NCBI GenBank assembly: GCA_009731375.1
Contig: BJOX01000005.1
Coordinates: forward strand, 1,663,357-1,727,356
Direction: 5' to 3'
DNA: 64,000 bases
Source of the DNA: Paulinella micropora
Taxonomy: Eukaryota; Cercozoa; Imbricatea; Euglyphida
Under the pieces are notes generated by a model. The model worked only from the letters and a program-made list of their open reading frames with translations, was not told the DNA's origin and searched no databases. The position numbers and the translations under genes are program-made. This document shows, one piece after another, positions 49,808-59,750 of the stretch (position 1 is its first letter; the number at the start of each line of letters is the position of its first letter).

Positions 49808-50486
49808 TTAGATAAGTAAAATCCAATTGATTGAGGTTGTTCGCTCTCCCATAACCCTGCTGATTGCTGTGATTGATGGAAAAATCACATATTCTTTATC
49901 AACACCAAAACAGACGAGAAAGTATTTCCTGTTTTTCGGTTGTCTGACAGTCTCGTCAACTTTCACCCATCTGTACAAGTCGCCTTCCCAAAATTGTTCA
50001 TCCTCATTTGGAAGGTGGTCATACAATCTCATATTCCATTCGTTTTTTTCTAACTCTTCCAGAGCGGTAGAACTCATCTGTACCACCGCCAAACCGTGTT
50101 TACCGTTTTCAGGATAAGCAGGCCTCTGTATTGGAAAATTATCAGCCAAATTCCAAGCGAAGTGGTTGCGTTGATGGACCTCTTTTCCTTCTCTGGCGGG
50201 TTGTGCGACTGGATTGGGGGTCGGGTTGTCGGGGGCAGGGTCGGCGGGGNNNNNNNNNNNNNNNNNNNNNNNNNNNNNNNNNNNNNNNNNNNTGGGCGGG
50301 GGCGAGCTCGCCAAGTTTAGCTCTTCGCATGATGTCGATAATTTTGTCCATAGAACCGTTTGCCTCCAAGTGAGCGAACAGGTCGTCAGTCGCCTTCTTC
50401 ACCTTGGGGTTATTGAACATCGCCACTTTTGAGAAGGCTTTTTCTGACATGTGATTTCGGTTCAGGTTGGGCGGTTTTTTTAGCAA
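49808..50486 (-). CDS. unknown protein with Pro-rich linker, interrupted by a 43-N gap (E2)
   Basis: The N-terminal frame (50293-50486) holds MSEKAFSKVAMFNNPKVKK and DDLFAHLEANGSMDKIIDIM; the start is probably the ATG near 50450. After the gap (50250-50292) the C-terminal frame carries a Pro/Ala linker (PADPAPDNPTPNPVAQPA). A compact domain follows, with GKHGLAVVQMSSTALEELE, DEQFWEGDLYRWVKVDE and KYFLVCFGVDKEYVIF. The two frames differ only because the gap length is arbitrary. No family was recognised. It is convergent with the integrase gene. E1 would carry a homologue only beyond the window edge. Confidence 0.6.
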
Positions 50487-50691
50487 TTTCCTTTTTTTAT
50501 TTCGGGGACCAAAGGGCCGAAATGGTCATCGCAATAATTTTAGCCGTAATGTGCGGACGAAACTGTCGTTTTTTTATTTTTTGCGACGAAACGACGAATT
50601 TTGTCGAACTGTCGCCTCTGTTTTTTTCTCTCTGCTCGTTTTCTCTCTTTTTGTCGCGGACCTCACTCGTAAATAATAAACCCCTCATAAT

Positions 50692-51156
50692 ATGTCTATT
50701 AACCTTATTCCGGATTTCGTAAAGGGAAAGGAAGAATGGATTGAACAATTTGAAGAAGGAAGATATTCGATGAAAAGATTGAACGAAATGAAGATAAAAG
50801 CGATAAAAGAGATTGAGAAAGATGAACAGATTATTGAAGAGATGAAGAAGGAATTGAATAAAAAGAAAGAAAGACTTGGAGCGATTGACGAAGTTCTGCT
50901 TACGAAGAAGGAGGAACAAGAAGAGATGGAAGAAGACTTGATGAAAGATAGAAGAAGAAAGAAGAGATTGAGACAGATTGAAGGAGAAAGAAGACTGATG
51001 AAACACTGGAAGAAGCAGAATAAAGGACAGATAGATAGTGATGAGATTGAAAGAATTGAAGCGCTAGTTGAGAACGGACATTCCTTTACGAAATCTTGTT
51101 TAATGATAAAACAAAAAAATGAGGGAAGCCCGAATATGAACAGGGCATTACGGTGA
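50692..51156 (+). CDS. coiled-coil charged protein (E2)
   Basis: This 154-residue intact frame is the last gene before the right TIR. After SINLIPDFVKGKEEWIEQFE almost the whole protein is Lys/Glu/Arg/Met-rich and should form a long coiled coil (about residues 25-125). A final segment reads IERIEALVENGHSFTKSCL. It is divergent from the preceding gene with about 200 bp of AT-rich promoter space between them. The family is not recognised. Its terminal position mirrors the HIRAN gene at the other end. Confidence 0.6.
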   Translation: MSINLIPDFVKGKEEWIEQFEEGRYSMKRLNEMKIKAIKEIEKDEQIIEEMKKELNKKKERLGAIDEVLLTKKEEQEEMEEDLMKDRRRKKRLRQIEGERRLMKHWKKQNKGQIDSDEIERIEALVENGHSFTKSCLMIKQKNEGSPNMNRALR

Positions 51157-51371
51157 GGTCGCGAAAAAATAACTGATTTATTTGTAAAAAAAGTCCCTCT
51201 GCGGGCGATAACTGAAATATTTGGAAAAAAGTCCCATCTGTGGGCAATAACTGAAATACTTGGAAAATTGTAAACGTGTAAAAAACAAAAGTCGTGGGAG
51301 ACTATAAAAACCCTACCTCATACATTATGTGTGATGGTAGGTTTGTGCGGTGGGTGGAGACTACAGAGGTA
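51157..51371. repeat. subterminal tandem repeat and hairpin of E2
   Basis: Two copies of a 40-bp unit (AAAAAGTCCC, then TGCGGGCGATAACTGAAATA-like sequence) occupy about 51187-51263. A hairpin with AAACCCTACC and GGTAGGTTT arms lies at about 51307-51345. No coding frame of note is present. It could be a terminus-proximal regulatory or replication element. Confidence 0.55.
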
Positions 51372-51514
51372 CTTTTCTCTTCCTTTCTTGATTTCCTCTT
51401 GATTTCCTTCTTGATTTCTTATGATGGTGATTTTTGGCTATTTGGTCCAAAAGACCGTTTTCTTACAGGCATTTTCTGTAAAAAATGACTGTAAGAAAGC
51501 GGTAATCACCTTCT
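51372..51514 (-). repeat. right terminal inverted repeat of E2
   Basis: Exact reverse complement of 30812-30954 by eye over 143 bp. It ends CCTTCT and is followed at once by the second CTCGGA duplication. Confidence 0.95.
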
Positions 51515-51520
51515 CTCGGA
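51515..51520 (+). repeat. 6-bp target-site duplication of E2, right copy (CTCGGA)
   Basis: Identical to 30806-30811. Confidence 0.93.
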
Positions 51521-51607
51521 GGACACAATATGCTATTCAGGAACGACATATCTGCCTGTACATCATACATACGTTTGTGTGGCCATTCGCATTCATGTCA
51601 TGTATAC

Positions 51608-51764
51608 ATAAAAGCATTCACCGCCAATTACCCTGGTAATTAGTCTTAATGTGGTTAGCTTCCTGGGGAAATTGCCCAAGGTCCGATCGGCCCCGGGCAA
51701 TTTCCCCGGGAAGCTAACCACATTAAGACTAATTACCAGGGTAATTGGCGGTGAATGCTTTTAT
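51608..51764. repeat. 157-bp near-perfect palindrome (foldback element)
   Basis: Arms of about 70 bp, from ATAAAAGCATTCACCGCC to its complement GGCGGTGAATGCTTTTAT, flank a spacer of under 20 bp. The arms are almost identical. Such a structure suggests a MITE-like or foldback element, or an inverted duplication formed at replication. No coding capacity. Confidence 0.85.
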
Positions 51765-51804
51765 CTGGCATAATCTTTATGTGCGTAGGTGGGTTCTTAG
51801 TGCA

Positions 51805-52330
51805 TGCCTTTCCAACGGATGAGGAGCCGAGGCTATCGGCTGACAGGTATGCTATCTATATCTATCTATCTATATCTATCTATCTATATCTATCTATCTA
51901 TATCTATCTATCTATATCTATCTATCTATATCTATCTATCTATATCTATCTATCTATATCTATCTATCTATATCTATCTATCTATATCTAACGGATGAGG
52001 AGCCGAGGCTATCGGCTGACAGGTATGCTATCTATATATATCTATCTATATCTATCTATCTATATCTATCTATCTATATCTATCTATCTATATCTATCTA
52101 TCTATATCTATCTATCTATATCTATCTATCTATATCTATCTATCTATCTCTGTCTATCTATATCTATCTATCTATATCTATCTATCTATATCTATCTATC
52201 TATATCTATCTATCTATATCTATCTATCTATATCTATCTATATCTAACGGATGAGGAGCCGAGGCTATCGGCTGACAGGTATGCTATCTATATCTATCTA
52301 CCTATATCTATCTATCTATATCTATCTGTG
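51805..52330. repeat. compound satellite: 45-bp unit alternating with TATC arrays
   Basis: A unit starting AACGGATGAGGAGCCGAGGC and ending GACAGGTATGCTATCTA occurs three times (about 51816, 51988 and 52243). Each copy is followed by an array of TATCTATC octamers of different length. The three units are practically identical, so the compound repeat spreads as one. Confidence 0.85.
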
Positions 52331-53010
52331 CATATTTGTATATTTGTATATTCGTATATTTGTATATTTGTATATTTGTATATTTGTATATTTGCATATT
52401 TGTATGTATGTATGTTGGTGTATATATGTATATATGTATGTATGTATGTATGTATTTATGTATTTATGTATGTATGTATGTTTTGGTTGATAGCCAAGAT
52501 ACGGCAGAGTCTGCAGACATGGGTATACATTCACACATACATACACACACACACACAAAAGGCAATAGTGAGGGGGGAAAAGGCAATAGTGAGGGGGAAA
52601 AGGCAATAGTGAGGGGGGAAAAGGCAATAGTGAGGGTGAAAAAGGCAATAATACACATACACGCACACTCACACAAGCATACAGTACGTACAGGAATTTC
52701 TTTATGCGCCAAGAGTTTGCATGCATGCATACATGCATACATACATTACATACTTACAATACTTACATACATACATACATACATACTTACATACATACAT
52801 ACATACATACATAGCAGATGTGAAGCCGCGCCCGGGCGGCAAGTACCACAACTGCGAGTGGCGGGTATGTACGTATGTGTATGTATGTATGTATGTATGT
52901 ATGTATGTATGTGTATGTATGTATGTATGTATGTATGTATGTGTGTATGTATGTGTGTACGTATGTGTATGTATGTATGTATGCATGTATGTATGTATGT
53001 GTGTGTAGGT
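52331..53010. repeat. mixed microsatellites and a 22-bp minisatellite
   Basis: TATTTG and TATG runs (52335-52480) come first. Four copies of a 22-bp unit (AAAAGGCAATAGTGAGGGGG) follow at 52557-52650. A CATA run and then a TATG run (52720-53010) flank about 50 bp of unique GC-rich sequence. Long frames here are repeat artefacts. Confidence 0.85.
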
Positions 53011-55680
53011 GTTTGACATAGAACGACAGGCAGGCGAAGGTTGAAAACACAATGGTTGGCTCAACTCCGTGAAGTAAAGGGGCGGCTTAAGTATAAACGC
53101 AATGGTTTGCTCAAGTTGAAGCACAAGTTTTGGTTGACGGCGCTCAACTAAAGTTAGGATAACTGAAGTTTGGATTATGATTAGCTAAACCCTGACCCAA
53201 GCACTATCTTCAATGGAAGCCTGCTTGTTCACGGGGTGACTCTCATGTCGAACTTTCCTTCATTTCTTTCTCTCTGTCCCTTCGTTTCTGACTGTCGATT
53301 TCATCCTTTCACATTTCATTCAGAATCTTTGTATTTTCCTCCTGTATGGATTTACGAAAAACACTTTTGATTAAGAAATTGATGCTTGCCAGTAGCCTTC
53401 GGAGGGTGAAATTCCACTCTCCGTTGCTTTCACATGTCATGCAAGTATGTAGAAGTGTTGCTGATGACAGCTTCCTTTTTCACTTTGTCATCTCAGTTCA
53501 TTATAATACTTCGTTGTGGATTGTGTGCTACGCTTACTACGTACGTTCTCGTTGGAAGGTTAATTCATACTAGTGTTACACTGTTACTCACTGTGAGTAG
53601 TTCGATCCAATTGTGCGTAACGGTCGGGTAAGTGAACTAAAAAAATTGACCAGTGGTTGCAGTGTCCCGTGCACTTTCTAGTAGTGAGTTGTACTGTGTC
53701 TGGTCAGTTCAGTTCAGTGAATCTGCCTGCGCATTAAATTTAAAGTGGCGATGGTGCAACACGACTTCTCAGTAGTAAATTTACGGCCCGAGTCCGAGTC
53801 CCGGCAAACGCAGTGTTATTAATAAAGGTGAGATACAAGATCCGTGAGTGACAGGTTTATATCTGATGATTCATCGGTTATGAGCAGTTGGGAACACAGC
53901 ACGTCCGTCACAAAGATATTCGCTTAGCTATAAACAACTCCTCACGCACACCGTGGCACTCATTTACGATGCAGTTGAATGGAGTCACACTTGCAAGGTT
54001 TTTGAAGTTACTATCAGCTTGAGGAATACTCCTCAGTAGCAGTGAAGTTAGCATAATACCATTGAAATCGTGACATTTGTATATAATTAGACCCTTCCGA
54101 GTCCTCCTTAGTTATGTCCACTCAGTCATTATTTTAATTATCCGTTAGTAGTAGTCGTTACTGTTAGTATAAATATTTTAGTTATTATATTAATGCCGCT
54201 GAGTCTATTTTAGTACTGTGACACAAGTTTTGGTACTGCGTGTGGCACCAGCCTTTTTACCATTACACTTTTTACACATATTAATATCATGCCAGTATTG
54301 TCACCCGTATTATACGTTTCGTGGGTCATTGTCTGTACGGTACATCTTTTTCAACTTACTCAGTGAGTCGGTAGTTGAACTGGCGGGAATTGTGAAGTTT
54401 GCATTGTTGTTAAATTCTTCGTTCTGCCACGGTGAAGTCTACGACTGTGACCGGTAAGAGGGGGACGCCCCGGTTGCCGCCGAATACACGACGAGAAGCC
54501 GAAGGCCGTTGTCACTCAGGCTATTGGGTTGTGAGGCTTGAAAGTTGGCCCGGTGCGTTTCCTGTGCAACGGATCGCAGACAAAGACCTTGGAGTCGCTC
54601 AAGTGGTGTGGGGTCTACCTTAAGTGTGACTTCGCCGGTTCAGGAAAGTGCACATTTCGAGTTGAACGGTAGATGATGCCCACAGCTGATCACTGTGGAC
54701 ACTTCCCACGTTATGCTCTGCTTGTTTGCGATAGGAGAGCAAGGCCCCCCGTGGTTGAGTCGGGGACTGGCAAGACTGACAACGGTTGCCCATTGTCGTT
54801 AAGGTTGGGGGCAAGGTGTGGCGCAATCTGAAAGGTGTTTGTTTTGTTCCGCAGACCGTGGTTGTGTTGAACGTGGTTTTCCTTGTGAGAAAGGACACAC
54901 GGACACAACAATAGCATTGCACAGACTGTCAAGGTAGCTATAGGGTTGCCTTTTTAGTGCTGGTGTAGACAGAGGCCGAGGAAATAGCTAGTCTGCTCTC
55001 TGTCTGTGGTGTTTACCTTAGTGTGCTTTGCTGTCTTATCCATTCTGATGTTTGGACCGCAGTCCCTAGGCGGGTGAAATAGCCTCTCGCTGAACCCTGA
55101 TATACCAGGGGCCTCCTAGTATCATCCTCATTAGCCTATAGTTACAACATCTCACATACTGCTTGTGCCGCTTGCTGTGACTTGGTTAAGAGTAAGAGGG
55201 AGGTGTGGTAAGACTGTGTGCTCTGTAAAGCCGTGCATAGGACACTTGGTTAGGAGCGTAAAGTGAATGTTTAGGTGGTTGTGCAAAAACAACTACAAAC
55301 CCTAGTGGGTTGACAAACTGACTTTGTAAGTAGGACTCTTTGTGGATTGTAAGCTGTCGTAAGTGGTAGCTGTGGTGGTCTCTGTGGAGTCTGAGTGTAA
55401 TAGTCAGTGATAACCCACGTAGGTGGAAAGAGAGAGCATAAAAGGAGGTGTGGCAGCTTAAAGCACTATACTGTGTAAAGTGTGTGTGAGCTTGCCCAAT
55501 GCTGGTGTCCTTTGTCGTGTCCTCTCTGCGTGGGCGTGAGGTTGCTTGCCTGTGCTGTGCCATCAGAACAGAGTGAGCAAGGTGTGATTCTATCTTTATT
55601 TTACAAGTAGAGAGCATAGCTGTGTGCTGCGAAAGTAAGTGAGTGCGGTGGGTGTGTCTGGGAAAGACTGACGGTAGTTA
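53011..55680. other. host sequence without a recognisable gene
   Basis: About 2.7 kb of non-repetitive sequence with only short frames and stops in all frames. An AATAAAG occurs near 53820. Its position directly before a gag-like remnant suggests that part of it is the LTR or leader of the same decayed retroelement, but I could not find a matching downstream LTR by eye. Confidence 0.4.
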
Positions 55681-57719
55681 GAAATGGCTACTAGCAAGAC
55701 AGACAATACGATCACATTCACTGGGAAGGAAGCATGGGTTTTGCTGCACAGACAAGTGGTATAAAGCTGTCACCCAACAGCCCCTAAGGAAGTACTACAA
55801 GGTAAGGCAGCCCATAAGCAATACGTACACAGTGAGAACGTTGTAGGGATTCAACTAAGGGGTAGAACGATGCCTGACTTTATACTAGCTTGGGAGGAGG
55901 TGGCAGAGTTGAATGGTTGGACTGACTTAGACCGTGACGTGGTGAGAGAATACTTTGAAGATAAGACAAAGGGACCCACGTGTGGCAGAAAACTGACCCT
56001 AAACCTTCTCTTAAGACCTTTGATGAGGCGTTAGGTCTAGAGGAAGAGAGTAAAATCCCAACCAAGTCTTATAAACCCGTGTTCGGTAGCCCAAAAGAAG
56101 AGGAACCCACTGAGCTTGAAGAAGAAGAGGAAGTCGAGAACCGTGACACAAACAACCTCTCCTCTAGCGGGTACGCTAGCACTGACAAACCTAGGCTGTC
56201 AGCTGGCCCTGGGGGCTCAGACTCAGAGGGCGGGGGCAGGAGTGGGGCCTCCCGAGGACAGACGGCCCCCTCTAAGGTCAAGGCCCCACTAGGGGGTCCT
56301 GATCATGCTCGCGCACTGACATTGCAGGTGATGGCCTATGACGCTAGTATACTTGCGGAGATGAGTAAGCAGAAGGAAAAGGTTTCAACATCATTTATGA
56401 TATGCTCGGTGGGGAGGCCAAGAGCATGGTGCGTGACCTAGCCAATCCTGAAAGTCTGACCTTTGGCCAAAACCCAAAAGCTCTGTGGGATAGGTTGCAA
56501 GCCCGGTACAAAAAGGTAGACCCAGCCGACGTTCGGGATAGGGTCAAAGAGTTGAATGACTTCCTTTTTACTAGTAAGCTGCAGTATGCCGGGAAGTGTG
56601 TGGACCTTAACGCTAGAAAAGAATGGTTGGCAGACTATGGCCCAGCCCCAGACGATGGCCGTCGTTAGCAGATAGTGAAGGATGCTTTAGTGGGTCCAAA
56701 ACAATTTGACAGTAGGGTGAAGAAGGCTTGGCAACTATGGGTTGAGATGGCTGAACTAAACCGGAAGCAGTTCAAATGGTCCTGAACTTCAAGATTTGGT
56801 GGAAGTTTGTGCAAGACCGAGCCGTAGAGTTGGACAAAAAGACTTCGACAGGGCAAAGGTGACTAGTTCCACTGAGAAAGGTTTGGCTGTACGCAAGCTT
56901 GGAAAGGGTAAGGCCAAAGACGAGTGCTGGATCTTTAGTAAGGAGGGTAAGTGCTCCCGTGGTGCCTCGTGCCGCGCCCGCCCGGTACCTCCATGTTGGA
57001 GGCAAGGTTAAGGGTGTCACCGTGTGTGTTTTCTGTGGGATGAGAAGGCGAGTTGCAAGTGGGCGGACAAATGTCGGTTCGAACACGACCCCGCAAAAGC
57101 AAAGAAGACAACACCCAAGCCGGCGGACACCCCTAAGGGTACAAAGAACAACAAGAGTAAGGGTCCCAAATGTTACAACTGTTTCGAGAAGGGACAAATC
57201 GCCGGTAAGTTCCCTAAAAAGTGTCGAGTGTGCGGGGGGAAGCACAAACTGAACAAGTTCCCGGACAAAGGCAAGAAAGAGAAGGGTGAGGCGGCAAAAG
57301 GCTCCGACGGGGATAGTGACGGTGAAGACTCGGAGGAAGAGGAACTCGGGGTGGCTTCAGCACAGATGGTGAAGTTCTTGACTAGAAGGTCAGAGGACAA
57401 AGCCCACATGGCCAAGCCCGGAGGTGCCGACCTACCCAATCGCGAGCCGGTTGTACCACCGGAGGATGAGAACATTTTGGAGATACTGCTAGAAGACGAC
57501 GCTGACATTGACAAGATGAACGAGGGTCGGTTTCATGGGGTGGCGGAAGGGAAGCGTAGGTGCGTCGCAAGCTTGAAAGACCTTGAGTCTAAGTTCAATA
57601 GCATGCGGATCAAGGCGGCCACCCTCATACTAGCAACTTTTGCGTTGAACACCAATACCAGCGGGCAAAGCAAGAGAAGGACAATGCCTTACTCTTGCAA
57701 TTGTGAGCCGCCGACATAG
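55681..57719 (+). pseudogene. decayed retroelement gag-like gene with CCCH and zinc-knuckle motifs
   Basis: A start-like frame at 55684 (MATSKTDNTITFTGKEAW) stops early. Pieces continue in other frames: 55980-56441, 56402-56668, then 56899-57719. They include DRLQARYKKVDPADVRDRV, typical of copia-type Gag helices. The final part has a CCCH finger (C-x8-C-x5-C-x3-H, near 57025-57085), a degenerate knuckle CYNCFEKGQ and a CRVCGGKH motif, then a Glu/Asp tract. No reverse transcriptase follows. At least four frame breaks show that it is dead. The class (copia-like or other) is uncertain. Confidence 0.6.
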
Positions 57720-59750
57720 CGTGGAGGGATCATCTGCCCCTCATGTGCGAAATCTGAGATAGAGGTTTAGAAGCCCAGATCCGGAGTGGGAGTCACCCGT
57801 TGATGGTTGACGCCATCGTGCGTCATGAAGCGGCGAGGCGTGGGATCCCTTGGAATCGGTCCCTCCTTCCATCATCCTCTAAGTCACAAATAGAGTAGTA
57901 GTACTAAGGACGTCTCGCTCTACCTGTTGCTCAGCAGACTCTTATTTCACATGCACAATTCCAATTCGCAGTGGCGACACATAATATTATGCGCCCCCCC
58001 CAATACANNNNNNNNNNCCCCCCCCCCCCCCCCCCCAACCCACCCCACCCACCTCATCCCCGTCGAAAAAGTGAGTCCGCCTTGTAGTCTTGCATCTTTT
58101 TGAAATAATAAATAGCTGTTTTGTGTAGGAATCACCGTGAAACAAATCAGAAATACTATTGGTATGCTTCAAATTCAACCATTTGAGTATCAAGTGGGAC
58201 CGGTATGGTATATTAGGTTCGTGCATGTGCCAGCTCATGATATGTGACATCAAAATGCTAAAAAAGAGGTTTAATCTCAATATTTCAATATCACTATTGA
58301 CTCGGATGATATATAATCATCGGCTATGTTGTTAATAAATGAAGCTCCCGGAATGATTCCATATTATATACCAACTTCGAGCTTCAGGCAGCTTGAGGCA
58401 GCTATATTGAGCTTAAAGGTGCCGTCACTTCCGGGCAAATATTTGGTTGGATCAGTCGAGACAATGCATGGAATGAAGACAGTGGCAAAGCGAATGTGGA
58501 ATCGCGTGGCCAGATCACGTGACTGCGCGAGGCCTAAGCCCCCACTCCGGCCGATGGGTCCATGCTACTGAGGACTGTATTTGGGACATCATCTCCGACG
58601 GTGACAGGAGAGTTGCAGGACCTCCCGAATGCGATCCCGATAAACAGTCACGGTCAGTGTGGCAAGTATCTCTAGGAGGCCGCTCACTGCCTCAGAGTCT
58701 GATACGGCGTCCATCCGAAAGAGAAATCCAGCGTAGTAGTACCCGGGAGTTTCAACTGTCCGGGCCGTGAGAGTAATTCTTTTCCTGTCTGATGATTAAC
58801 TTGAATTGGACAAGTCCAGTGCCTGGCCCATTCGTCCTACCGCTCAGCTACGAACTGTGCAAGCATAGCTTGGTCACCTACTGCTGGATCCGGACTCCTC
58901 AGTCGGATAATCAAGTTAGCCTGAGACTGTCTCATCTGTATACAATAAAGTCAAAGCGAACGGAAGACTTCAGTCGGCGGTCGGATGGGTTTTGAATGTT
59001 GTGCAGTCCGGTGCTCTGATCTCCGAGGCTATGGGGTGACCATGAGTTCGGATCGGCGTCGCGGCGGTCGCCGCACTCTGGGGAGTTGACCAGACCGTCC
59101 ACAGGACAGGCACGGCGCATTTGCTGACTGAACTTTTCTGCTTGCCGGCAGCTAGTTGTTTCCAAGCCAGTGTAAAGCACGGCGAGGCTCGCGCTGCGTC
59201 GATGTATTATTAATACAATAATAGTCGGCCGGTGTGCCTTCGCAACCCAGCGCTGACCGTGCCCACACTCAATTTGAGACGGTATATACTTCCTTTCTCC
59301 ATTGTGTCCTGCTCAGGAGTTCCTGCCGGCGGCCGGTACTTCCAGTAAAGAAGGGAAAGTAATCATGCTTCCCCTTGTCTCCTCTCTGCAAATGCTTCTT
59401 GTCTCTTCAATTATTGTATTGTTAAAATCGATATTTGTGTACTCTTTTCTTTCTTTTCAAGATTTTTCTCTTTTAAATTCGATCAATTTGTTTTTAAATA
59501 TATGTGATATATTTGTTACGAAAGAATCGTGGTTACCATGAAAGGCTCATGCGTACAGTTTTGTCACATTTCCTTCCTTGCTTCTGCACGGTTTTGAACG
59601 CGTTTGTGTTTTTCGGAATCAGTTGATTTATAAAAATAAAAATAAATTTAAAAAAAATAAAAAATTAAAAAAAATAAAAAAAAAACTTCCGAAGCTGCAG
59701 TATATTAAAATCCTCACTAGGCTTCCGAAGCTGCAATAATATCAAAGTAC
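57720..59750. other. host sequence without a recognisable gene, including a polyC gap
   Basis: About 2 kb. A C homopolymer around a 10-N gap (58008-58017) and an A-rich tract (59630-59690) are the only simple features. On the minus strand near 58845 a tRNA A-box-like TAGCTGAGCGG occurs without a convincing B box, so a tRNA-derived SINE is possible but unsupported. Open frames are short and not credible. Confidence 0.4.

Larger units (their letters stand above)
30812..51514 (+). mobile_element. Element 2 (E2): complete Maverick/Polinton-type viral element with TIRs and TSD
   Basis: The element is 20,703 bp long, begins AGAAGG and ends CCTTCT, with 143-bp terminal inverted repeats identical by eye. 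CTCGGA flanks it on both sides. It encodes about twenty genes, including the full Polinton core: integrase, protein-primed polymerase, packaging ATPase, cysteine protease, penton and major capsid. Two genes on the plus strand at the left, the polymerase, and a plus-strand right end surround a large minus-strand virion block. Most core genes are open. The breaks are one base in the polymerase, one in the fibre, and N gaps. Confidence 0.95.

Noticed and set aside
51755-53050. Long repetitive frames on both strands
   Set aside because: The same microsatellite artefacts; unit lengths of 4 and 8 bp keep frames open without coding meaning.
58800-58900. tRNA gene or tRNA-derived SINE on the minus strand
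   Set aside because: An A-box-like match exists, but no convincing B box or cloverleaf could be made.
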